Assembly: GCA_017530275.1 (NCBI GenBank)
Contig: JAFXMP010000013.1
Location: 1-30,430, forward strand
Origin: Clostridia bacterium
GTDB taxonomy: Bacteria; Bacillota_A; Clostridia; Christensenellales; Aristaeellaceae
Direction of reading: 5' to 3'
Length of the DNA: 30,430 bases
Every line of letters starts with the position of its first letter. The first letter of the stretch is position 1. Positions 1-6,731 of the stretch are shown piece after piece. Both the position numbers and the translations under genes were made by a program. The notes under the pieces were generated by a model. The model saw only the letters and a list, made by a program, of their open reading frames with translations, ran no database searches and was not told where the DNA came from.

Positions 1-380
1 ACGGCATGACCGGCGGCCAGATGGCCCCCACCACCCTGATCGGCCAGAAGAGCACCACCAGCCAGGACGGCCGCAGCAAGGAACTGAACGGCATGCCCGT
101 GAAAATGAGCGAAATGCTGGCCACCATCGACGGCGCGGCCTACGTGGAGCGCGTGGCGCTGGACAGCCCCGCCCACGTGCGGCAGGCGAAAAAAGCCATC
201 CGCAAAGCCTTTGAGATTCAGCAGCAGGGCCTGGGCTTTACCCTGATCGAATTCCTGTCCACCTGCCCCACCAACTGGGGCATGACGCCGGTGAAGGCCC
301 TGGAATGGGTGCGCAATAACGTGATGGCCTACTATCCCATCGGGGTCATCAAGGAACCCGCAAAGGAGGAACAGGCATGA
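1..380 (+). CDS. 2-oxoacid:ferredoxin oxidoreductase, beta subunit (3' part)
   Basis: This is the C-terminal 125 or so residues of the thiamine-diphosphate-binding beta subunit of a 2-oxoacid:ferredoxin oxidoreductase (KorB/VorB type). The frame is open from base 3 and the start lies left of the window. Such enzymes oxidatively decarboxylate 2-oxoacids to acyl-CoA and reduce ferredoxin in the cytoplasm. The visible part has the family's typical segments: TGGQMAPTT near the left edge, then a GxxVERVALDSP-like stretch, a FTLIEFLSTCPTNWG segment, and a WV-rich tail. The gene ends in an ATGA overlap with the gamma-subunit gene, and the ribosome binding site for that gene lies inside this gene's last codons. 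The substrate (2-oxoglutarate or branched-chain 2-oxoacid) cannot be decided from this fragment. Confidence 0.93.
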   Translation, partial: GMTGGQMAPTTLIGQKSTTSQDGRSKELNGMPVKMSEMLATIDGAAYVERVALDSPAHVRQAKKAIRKAFEIQQQGLGFTLIEFLSTCPTNWGMTPVKALEWVRNNVMAYYPIGVIKEPAKEEQA

Positions 381-901
381 GCACGTATAAGATGTTTTTC
401 GCCGGTTCCGGCGGCCAGGGCGTGCTGCTCATGGGCCAGATGATCGCCCAGGCGGCCATGCTGGAAGGCAAGGAAGCCACCTTCCTGCCCTCCTACGGCC
501 CCGAAATGCGCGGCGGCACCGCCAACTGCACCGTGGTGGTTTCCGATAAGCCCGTTTCCTGCCCCTTAATCTATGAAGCGGACATTGCTGTGGTGATGAA
601 CCTGCCCTCCATGGACAAGTTCGAGCCCATGGTCAAGCCCGGCGGATGGATGTTCTACAACGAATCCATCATCGACCGCAAGCCCAACCGGGACGACATC
701 AAGGCCGTGGCCGTGGATCTGGCCGCCCGCGCCGCCAAGCTGGGCAACGATAAGGTCGCCAATATGGTCATGCTGGGCGAAGTGGTGCGGGGCACCGGCG
801 TTGTGCAGCCCGAAACCATCTTCAAGGTGTTCGAGGAAAAGTTCACCGGCAAGAAAGCCGCCCTGATCCCCCTGAACAAGCAAGCGTTCTTAGGCGAGTA
901 A
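377..901 (+). CDS. 2-oxoacid:ferredoxin oxidoreductase, gamma subunit
   Basis: A 174-residue protein of the pyruvate/ketoisovalerate oxidoreductase gamma-subunit family (KorC/VorC type), of normal length for this subunit. The N-terminal FAGSGGQGVLLMGQ glycine-rich motif (residues 8-21) and the PSYGPEMRGGTANC segment (about 39-52) are family hallmarks. It assembles with the beta and alpha subunits (and usually a small ferredoxin-like delta subunit) to pass electrons from 2-oxoacid decarboxylation to ferredoxin. The ATG is in an ATGA overlap with the beta-subunit stop and is preceded by AAAGGAGG at a normal distance, so translation is probably coupled. It is the last gene of the operon, since a strong terminator follows 20 bases after the stop. 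The order beta-gamma fits the usual D-A-B-C operon, whose first genes would lie left of the window. Confidence 0.94.
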   Translation: MSTYKMFFAGSGGQGVLLMGQMIAQAAMLEGKEATFLPSYGPEMRGGTANCTVVVSDKPVSCPLIYEADIAVVMNLPSMDKFEPMVKPGGWMFYNESIIDRKPNRDDIKAVAVDLAARAAKLGNDKVANMVMLGEVVRGTGVVQPETIFKVFEEKFTGKKAALIPLNKQAFLGE

Positions 902-920
902 TTTCCCTTTTCATGCAATC

Positions 921-957
921 GCCCCTTTTACCGGGCTATCCGGCAAAGGGGCTTTTT
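921..957 (+). terminator. Intrinsic terminator of the oxidoreductase operon
   Basis: The arms GCCCCTTT (921-928) and AAAGGGGC (945-952) pair, with an inner CCGG/CCGG pair that extends the stem. Five T residues follow (953-957). It lies 20 bases after the gamma-subunit stop, as expected for an intrinsic terminator. Confidence 0.88.
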
Positions 958-964
958 GTATAAC

Positions 965-985
965 GCCCCCGGACGATCCGGGGGC
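965..985. terminator. Second strong hairpin between convergent genes
   Basis: GCCCCCGGA (965-973) and TCCGGGGGC (977-985) form a perfect 9-bp stem with a 3-base loop. It sits 7 bases after the first terminator and 10 bases past the stop of the minus-strand WG-repeat gene. Neither side has a long T-run (TTTCA on the plus side), so it may be a weak terminator for the minus gene, a back-up for the plus operon, or an mRNA-end stabiliser. The direction is uncertain. Confidence 0.5.
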
Positions 986-995
986 TTTCACGCTG

Positions 996-2417
996 TCATT
1001 CGTCCGATTTGGCGTTCCAGAAGAAAACCTCTTTCCCTTCGCGGTCGATATACGCGCAACGATTGTCGATTTTCACCAGGGCCAGGCCGTTTTCAAAGCT
1101 TTCCGCCCTGTCATAAATCAGGGGCAGGGAGACCGTCCCGGTTTCGTCGATGTAGCCCCATTTTCCGTCCTTCATCACAAGCTGCAGACCCTCCGGGAAA
1201 TCCATGGGCTCAAAATCGCTCAGCTGCCATTGGGCTTTGCTGACAATCTCGCCCCGCAGATTCACCAGGCCCCACCGATAGCGCCCGCCTTTCTCAACTT
1301 CAAAGAACCAGCACAGGCCGTTTTTCATGGGTGGGTACAGATTGAATCTTTCCACATTTTCAGGAGACGTGAAAGTGAACAACTCTTCTCCGGTGATGGC
1401 ATAAACCGTGCGGGCATTTGAACCGGTATGAACGACCAATACGCCGTTGGCGCAATCCGGGCCCCAATTCCCATCGTCCTGGCAACCCCGGCTGACGGTA
1501 TTCCCCTGCCGGTCAATGAATCCCCAATCCTCTTCCTGGAATTGCACCAGCGCTATCCCATCCTGAAATGCTTCAACCCAGAGAAATTGGGGCGGAATCA
1601 CCACATTCCCTTGCAAATCCGCGTAGCCCCGCAATTCCTGTTCGTTTTCTACCATGACGCGGCCTTCGGAAGCAATGCTCCTGTACAGGGAATGAATGCC
1701 CTTTGGCAGCGGGATTTCCGCGCCGGTTTCGTCGATGAGGAAAAAGTCCAGCGGAAACCATTCTTCGTCCATATAGGCGACGGACGCCACGCCCTCATGG
1801 AAATTGCCGGGGTCTGAATCAAAATACTGACAGGGAATGACCAGCTCCCCGGTGCTCCGGTCGGCGTAGCCCGCGCCGTTATCCTCCATGACGGGAATCA
1901 GGCGGCTGTCCGAGCACCAGGGCCATATATCGTCCCATTTCAGCCCGGAAAAGCAGCCGGAGGGAATATCGAAATAACCGTACAAAGGGCTTTGGAGGAT
2001 GATTTCTTCCCCTTCTTCATCTTCGCCCCACACGTAGTCGGCCCGGCGGTATACCAGCCAAATTCCCGTGTTCTTCCCGCCGAAATAATCGCCGCTTTGG
2101 CCCGCGGCTAAGCTGTAAATGGGCGGCAGGACGAATTCGCCGTTTCTGTCGATGATTCCATCGCAGTCCAGTTCCCACAGGTCGTCCGTTTCGGGGTCGT
2201 AGTCCGCCGGATAAATAGAGACAGAAGCGTAATTCCCCCGGAAATTCCCGGCGGAATCGAATTGCGGCGCGATCACCCATTCCCCCGCCCGGTCGATATA
2301 GCCCATTTTTCCGTTTTCCCCATGGGCAGGGTACAGGGGCACTTTTTCTTCCGCTCCCGCCGCAAAGAGGGACAGCAGGCACAGCATAAAGACGAATAAT
2401 GCAAGCGTCTTTTTCAT
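996..2417 (-). CDS. Secreted WG-repeat protein
   Basis: A 473-residue protein with an N-terminal signal peptide (MKKTLALF, a hydrophobic core rich in Leu/Phe, then AGA before EEK at about residue 22, a likely signal peptidase I site) and many WG/KWG-type repeats. The repeats have the pattern GYID-x-x-G-x-W/V-V-I-x-P-Q-F, for example near residues 38-53, and recur to the C-terminus, where two clear copies (KWGYIDETG and CAYIDREGK) end the protein. WG repeats are predicted to form beta structures; their function is mostly unknown, probably binding. The start at 2417 was chosen because AAGGAGG precedes it by 9 bases and the signal peptide begins exactly there; the open frame upstream is not protein-like. 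There is no lipobox, so it is probably released or loosely wall-associated. It is monocistronic and convergent with the oxidoreductase operon. Confidence 0.87.
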   Translation of the reverse strand: MKKTLALFVFMLCLLSLFAAGAEEKVPLYPAHGENGKMGYIDRAGEWVIAPQFDSAGNFRGNYASVSIYPADYDPETDDLWELDCDGIIDRNGEFVLPPIYSLAAGQSGDYFGGKNTGIWLVYRRADYVWGEDEEGEEIILQSPLYGYFDIPSGCFSGLKWDDIWPWCSDSRLIPVMEDNGAGYADRSTGELVIPCQYFDSDPGNFHEGVASVAYMDEEWFPLDFFLIDETGAEIPLPKGIHSLYRSIASEGRVMVENEQELRGYADLQGNVVIPPQFLWVEAFQDGIALVQFQEEDWGFIDRQGNTVSRGCQDDGNWGPDCANGVLVVHTGSNARTVYAITGEELFTFTSPENVERFNLYPPMKNGLCWFFEVEKGGRYRWGLVNLRGEIVSKAQWQLSDFEPMDFPEGLQLVMKDGKWGYIDETGTVSLPLIYDRAESFENGLALVKIDNRCAYIDREGKEVFFWNAKSDE

Positions 2418-2521
2418 GGACGGCAGCCTCCTTTCAATTATTAAACGAACGGGGAAGCGGTTTTGTGACATGAATCGCGAAAAAACGCAAATAAATTTGA
2501 AAAATGTCTTTCTTCGTTCTA

Positions 2522-2549
2522 TATATAACACGGGCGGAACAAAAGTAAA
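2522..2549 (-). promoter_or_regulatory. Probable sigma-A promoter of the WG-repeat gene
   Basis: On the minus strand, TTTACT (2549-2544), a 16-base spacer and TATATA (2527-2522) preceded by TGT make an extended -10 promoter about 100 bases upstream of the start codon. The -35 box matches only 4 of 6 positions. Confidence 0.5.
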
Positions 2550-2605
2550 GCGACATAACCTATGGTGGCAGGGCTTACGCATGAATTACAAAGTGGGAGT
2601 TGTTT

Positions 2606-3019
2606 AGGGAGAAGCTGGGCGCTCCGCGCGCCCAGCCCCCGCGGCAGGGGATGATCCCCTGCACCCTCTCCCGCGGAATAAGCTTGACACGATAAACAAA
2701 CAATTTTCCGCTGTTGCTTTGGAGAAATGGTCAACTTTGACAACCTTGTGCTTCTGGCCCGGCATCCGAAGGACGCCAACCCGAATGCCGCGCATCCGGG
2801 GAAAGCCGGGGAATAATCCTGAGGAAAAAGCTCGCTTTTTCCCTGGGATTTTCCCGGCTTTCTTGGGCCAGAAGCTTCATACTTCCGTAAACCCCAGGGC
2901 GACAAGCGAAGATTGTTTGTTTTTCCCAACCCGGTAATTTCGCTGAGGGGGAGTCCAGAGGTCGAAGACCTTTGGTCAGGGGTTTGGGGGCGGAGAGCCC
3001 CCAACGTCTCCCCGGCAAA
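2606..3019. repeat. Composite inverted repeat, about 410 bases, in a gene-free stretch
   Basis: The region 2418-3157 holds no convincing gene. Within it, two arms of related order face each other. The left arm, read on plus, has GGGAGA, a GC-rich hairpin (GCTGGGCG...CGCCCAGC, about 2613-2635), a second hairpin (GCAGGGGATGATCCCCTGC, 2644-2662), CCCTCTCCC, then AAACAAACAATTTTC (2694-2708) and GCTTCTGGCCC (2750-2760). The right arm, read on minus from 3014, has GGGGAGA, a hairpin TTGGGGGCTCTCCGCCCCCAA, a second hairpin, CTCCCCC, then AAACAAACAATCTTC and GCTTCTGGCCC. The middle (2802-2862) is an imperfect palindrome with GAAAGCCGGG at one end and CCCGGCTTTC at the other and AAAAAGCTCGCTTTTT near its centre. 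No transposase is present. It could be a MITE-like or REP-like element, or two copies of a dispersed repeat inserted head to head. Confidence 0.72.
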
Positions 3020-3068
3020 TCCTAATTTCTCATTCATGCGTGAGCCGTGCTTATTTTTTTCGGAACGC

Positions 3069-3097
3069 TTGCAGGATTTGACGAAATAGGATATGAT
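3069..3097 (+). promoter_or_regulatory. Sigma-A promoter of the GH3 gene
   Basis: TTGCAG (3069-3074), a 17-base spacer and TATGAT (3092-3097), ending 60 bases before the GH3 start codon. An overlapping TTGACG at 3078 has no good -10 partner. Confidence 0.6.
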
Positions 3098-3157
3098 ATT
3101 TTTACAAAGCATCATCCGTAGAAAAAGCTGAAAACCGTAAAAAGGAGTGGAGCCGCC

Positions 3158-5809
3158 ATGCGGAAAACGTGGGATCAGGCAATCGACGCGCGGGTGGACG
3201 CGCTACTGGAGCAGATGACCCTGAAAGAAATGATCATGCAGACGGATCAGTATTTCAGCCATGATTTTACCCGGCGGAACGAGCTGGGGGACGTGACGCA
3301 CGTGGATATGGAAAAGCTGGACCAGCTGCTGCGCGGCTTTTGCCCCGGCAGCATTCAGGCCCGGGGCATGACGCCGGAGCAGATCAACGAAGTGCAGCGC
3401 TACGCCATTGAGAAAACCCGCCTGCATATCCCCATCCTGTTCAGCGAAGAAGCGCTGCACGGCCTGTGCCACCGGGCGGCCACCGCCTTTCCCCAGCAAA
3501 TCGGTTTAGCGGCTACCTTCCGCCCCGATTTGGGCCGCCGCATGGGCCGGGCCATCGGCACGGAAGCCCGGGCTATGGGCATCCATGAAACCTACAGCCC
3601 CGTAATGGATTTGATCCGCGATCCCCGCTACGGACGCACCGAGGAATCCTACGGCGAGGATACCCACCTCTGTGCTGAATTTGCCCGGGAAGTGGTGCGG
3701 GGCATGCAGGGGGACGCCCTGGACGCCCCCGACGCCATCGCGGCGGAGCCCAAGCACTACGCCGGATACGGCGCGCCGGTGGGCGGGCTGAACTGCGCTC
3801 CCTGCGCCATGGGGCGGCACGAGGTTTTTTCCGACTGCCTGCCAGTGTTTGAAGCCGCCTTTGCGGACGGCGGGGCCACGGACGCCATGTGCTCCTATAA
3901 CGCCATCGACGGCACGCCCGTGTCGGCGGATCACGAGCTGCTCACCGAAGTGCTGCGGGATCAGTGGGGCATGAAGGGCTTCGTGCGGTCCGACCTGACG
4001 GCGGTGGCCCGGCTGTACGATAATCATTATCTGGCCCCCACCCGCAAGGAGGCCATCGCCATGGGCCTGGAGGCGGGGGTGGATTTGCAGCTCTATGATT
4101 TTCCCCACGACGAATGGCAGAACGGCATCGAGGAACTGGTGCGGGAAGGACGGATCGATATTAGCACCGTCCGCAGGGCCGCCGGACGGGTGCTGCGGGT
4201 GAAATTCCTGCTGGGGCTGTTCGAGCATCCTTACGTGGACACCGAACGGCGGGTCCGCTTCGTCCATAATGAAGAGCACATTGCCCTGGCCCGCGAAATC
4301 GCCCGGGAGAGCATGACGCTGCTGAAAAACGAAAATCGATTGTTGCCCCTGTCCAAAAGCATCGGGAAAATCGCCGTGCTGGGGCCCTGCGCCGGGCACG
4401 CCGTATTGGGCGATTACACCACCGAAAACAAGACGGGCGTGTCGGTGCTGGAGGCCATCAGCAAAACCGTTTCACCGGAAACCCAGGTGCTTTACGATCC
4501 GGGCTGCAATATCCTGGGGGACGCCCTTCTTCCTTTCCCCGCTTCCTGGCTCACGGATGAAGAAGGCAAGCCGGGCTTGACCGGGCGCTATTACAAGGGA
4601 AACGCTTTTGAGGGTACGCCTGTTATGACCCGGCGGGACGCTGCCATTCATTTCAACTGGATCATGGGCAAGCCCCACGGCGACCTGGACGCTTACTGCT
4701 TCAGCGTGGCCTGGACGGGCAAAATGACGCCCGATGAAACCTTCCAGGGCTGGCTCGGCTTCGGCGGGCAGGACAGCATGCGCCTGTATGTGGACGGACA
4801 ATTGATTTTGGACGTATGGGGCGAAAAAAACGACGGGGAGCGCACCGTTCCCTTTACGTTTGAAAAGGGGCGCGCTTACGATCTGCGCGTCGAATTTTTC
4901 AGCGACCATCGGGGCGCTCGCGTCCTGTTCGGGTATCAGAAGGAACGGGAGGACTTTTCCCGGGCCGTGGCCTTGGCCCGGCAGGCTGACGTTTGCATTC
5001 TGTGCATGGGGGACAGCCCGGACACCTGCGGGGAAAACCTGGACCGGGTGAGCCTGGACCTGCCCGGCAGGCAGGAGGAATTTGTGCGCGCCGTGGCCGC
5101 GATGGGCACACCCGCGGTGCTGGTGCTGCAAACGGGCCGCCCCGTCACCGCCGTTTGGGAACAGCGGCATATCCCGGCCATTCTGGAAGCCTGGTTCCCC
5201 GGGGAAGAAGGGGGTTGGGCCGTGGCGGAAACGCTGTTTGGCGATCATAACCCCTCCGGCCATCTGCCCATTACCTTCCCGCGCCATGTGGGGCAGATCC
5301 CCTGCCATTACAGCCGCCGTCCGGGCGGGGGAAAGCGCTATGTGGAAATGGACTGGCTGCCGCTTTATCCCTTCGGCTACGGCCTGAGCTACACGGAGTT
5401 TGCTTATTCCGATCTTACCCTGTCCGCGCAGGCCATCGCTCCAGGCGAATCGGTGACGGCTTCCTTTACCGTGCGCAATACGGGGGAGAGGCCCGGCGTG
5501 GCGGTGCCCCAGCTGTACCTGCGGGACCTGTTCGCCTCCACCGTCAAGCCGGAAATGACCCTGGCAGCCTTTGAAAAGGTATATCTGCAGCCGGGGGAGG
5601 AAAAGCGGATTTCCCTGACTATTTCCCCCAAGGCTATGCGCACCCTGGACCGCCAATTCCAATGGCATGTGGAACCTGGCGATTTCCGCGTGTTCCTGGC
5701 GGAAAACGCGGAAAAACCGCTTATGAGCCGGGATTTCCGGGTGGAGATAGGGGAGAGGGAGGATTCAATCCCTCATTCTGCCTTATTGCCAAATTTTGAT
5801 GACAAATGA
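3158..5809 (+). CDS. GH3 family beta-glycosidase with PA14 insert
   Basis: An 883-residue glycoside hydrolase family 3 enzyme, without a signal peptide and so probably cytoplasmic. It cleaves terminal beta-linked sugars (glucose, xylose or similar) from imported oligosaccharides. Domains in order: GH3 barrel (about 1-350) with RDPRYGRTEESYGED (154-168), KHYAGYG (199-205) and the likely nucleophile Asp279 in VRSDL; the alpha/beta sandwich (about 380-460 and 600-710), interrupted by a PA14 module (about 473-594, containing the GRYY and LYVDG motifs); and a C-terminal fibronectin III-like domain (about 750-862). Glu626 in GENLDR is the probable acid/base. The PA14 insert is known in a subset of GH3 enzymes and shapes the substrate site. 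AAGGAG precedes the ATG by 10 bases. The exact substrate is not predictable from sequence. Confidence 0.93.
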   Translation: MRKTWDQAIDARVDALLEQMTLKEMIMQTDQYFSHDFTRRNELGDVTHVDMEKLDQLLRGFCPGSIQARGMTPEQINEVQRYAIEKTRLHIPILFSEEALHGLCHRAATAFPQQIGLAATFRPDLGRRMGRAIGTEARAMGIHETYSPVMDLIRDPRYGRTEESYGEDTHLCAEFAREVVRGMQGDALDAPDAIAAEPKHYAGYGAPVGGLNCAPCAMGRHEVFSDCLPVFEAAFADGGATDAMCSYNAIDGTPVSADHELLTEVLRDQWGMKGFVRSDLTAVARLYDNHYLAPTRKEAIAMGLEAGVDLQLYDFPHDEWQNGIEELVREGRIDISTVRRAAGRVLRVKFLLGLFEHPYVDTERRVRFVHNEEHIALAREIARESMTLLKNENRLLPLSKSIGKIAVLGPCAGHAVLGDYTTENKTGVSVLEAISKTVSPETQVLYDPGCNILGDALLPFPASWLTDEEGKPGLTGRYYKGNAFEGTPVMTRRDAAIHFNWIMGKPHGDLDAYCFSVAWTGKMTPDETFQGWLGFGGQDSMRLYVDGQLILDVWGEKNDGERTVPFTFEKGRAYDLRVEFFSDHRGARVLFGYQKEREDFSRAVALARQADVCILCMGDSPDTCGENLDRVSLDLPGRQEEFVRAVAAMGTPAVLVLQTGRPVTAVWEQRHIPAILEAWFPGEEGGWAVAETLFGDHNPSGHLPITFPRHVGQIPCHYSRRPGGGKRYVEMDWLPLYPFGYGLSYTEFAYSDLTLSAQAIAPGESVTASFTVRNTGERPGVAVPQLYLRDLFASTVKPEMTLAAFEKVYLQPGEEKRISLTISPKAMRTLDRQFQWHVEPGDFRVFLAENAEKPLMSRDFRVEIGEREDSIPHSALLPNFDDK

Positions 5810-5827
5810 GCCTTCATGTGATATGAT
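5799..5827 (+). promoter_or_regulatory. Sigma-A promoter of the thioesterase gene, overlapping the GH3 stop
   Basis: ATGACA (5799-5804; 5 of 6 matches to TTGACA), a 17-base spacer and TATGAT (5822-5827). The -35 box lies in the last codons of the GH3 gene. Transcription from it would give a leader of about 165 bases before the thioesterase start. Confidence 0.6.
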
Positions 5828-5953
5828 CAGCATGAGCGCTGCGGTATTGCAGGCTCAATGGCCGCAACTCTTTTCATGGGGAGATGGCTGTCTTTCGGCT
5901 GATCTGGAAGTCTGTCCTCCTTCCGGGGAAGCGATAAGGGATATGTATTTTAA

Positions 5954-5977
5954 CCGCAGCAGATGTTATCTGCGCGG
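5954..5977 (+). promoter_or_regulatory. Stable hairpin just upstream of the thioesterase ribosome binding site
   Basis: CCGC-A-GCAGAT (5954-5964) pairs with ATCTGC-GCGG (5968-5977) to give a 10-bp stem with one bulged A and a 3-base loop. It ends 7 bases before the AAGGAG at 5985. It could limit ribosome access or protect the mRNA 5' end; there is no T-run, so it is not a terminator. Confidence 0.5.
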
Positions 5978-5996
5978 AAAGAACAAGGAGTACGCC

Positions 5997-6728
5997 ATGC
6001 ATAAGACTTATCAGGAAGAATTCTTAGTTCGTACCAGCGACTGCGACTTTATGGGCACGCTTCGGCCCAGCGCCATCATGCAGATCATGCAGGAATTGGC
6101 GGGCACTCATTCAGAGCTCTTGGGCTGCGGCAGGAACGCGCTGATGCAGCACAATATCGTTTGGGTGCTGAACCGCTGCGAAATTCACATGGACAAGTAC
6201 CCAAAAATCGGCGACCGGATCACCGCCGAGACTTTCCCCACAGCTAACCGCCGCTGGTTCTTCCCCCGCTATTACTTCTTCCGGGACGAGGAGGGCAGTA
6301 CTTTAGGCTGCGCCGCTACCCTGTGGGCACTGCTGGACATCCAAAACCGCCGCATGCTGCCGCCGGGGGACGTGGCCAAAATTCTGCCGGACAACGCCGA
6401 CCTGCCCGTGCCCATCGGCCTGCCCGCCACGGTAGATACGGTGGAGGGTGAGGAAAAGACCCTGTGGCGCAAGCCCGTTTATTTCGATTTGGACGTGAAC
6501 CAGCACGTGAACAACACCCGCTACGCCGATTGGGCCTGCGACGCTTTGGGCGTGGAGATCATGAGCAAATATTGCCTGGAAACCATACTGGTGAATTACG
6601 ACGCCGAAGTGCTGCCCGATCAGGAAATCACCCTGCGGGTGTATAAAAACGGTCTGAATTACCGGGTGGCAGGCTATCACGAGGATAAGCTGCACTTTGA
6701 GCTGGGTGGAAAACTGCGGGAACGGTAA
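5997..6728 (+). CDS. Acyl-ACP thioesterase
   Basis: A 243-residue double hot-dog protein of the bacterial acyl-ACP thioesterase (FatA-like, PF01643) family, of usual length. It hydrolyses acyl-ACP to free fatty acid in the cytoplasm. The N-terminal hot-dog begins with the family-like FLVRTSDCDFMG (9-20), and the second hot-dog carries the catalytic-type motif DLDVNQHVNNTRY (164-176), with Asn168 and His170 as the usual active-site residues. The ATG at 5997 was chosen because AAGGAG lies 6 bases upstream and similarity starts at the first residue; the frame remains open upstream but reads through a promoter and hairpin. It converges with the next gene with only 3 bases between the stop codons, so no terminator fits between them. 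Confidence 0.9.
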   Translation: MHKTYQEEFLVRTSDCDFMGTLRPSAIMQIMQELAGTHSELLGCGRNALMQHNIVWVLNRCEIHMDKYPKIGDRITAETFPTANRRWFFPRYYFFRDEEGSTLGCAATLWALLDIQNRRMLPPGDVAKILPDNADLPVPIGLPATVDTVEGEEKTLWRKPVYFDLDVNQHVNNTRYADWACDALGVEIMSKYCLETILVNYDAEVLPDQEITLRVYKNGLNYRVAGYHEDKLHFELGGKLRER

Positions 6729-6731
6729 ATC

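Noticed and set aside
2519..3115. A 198-codon open frame on minus across the composite repeat
   Set aside because: It has no good ribosome binding site, reads through both hairpin arms and the palindrome, and its composition is that of repeat sequence rather than a protein.
4472..5668. A 398-codon open frame antisense to the GH3 gene
   Set aside because: It is His/Gly/Gln-rich, as expected for the shadow of a GC-rich gene on the other strand, and the GH3 frame carries all catalytic motifs.
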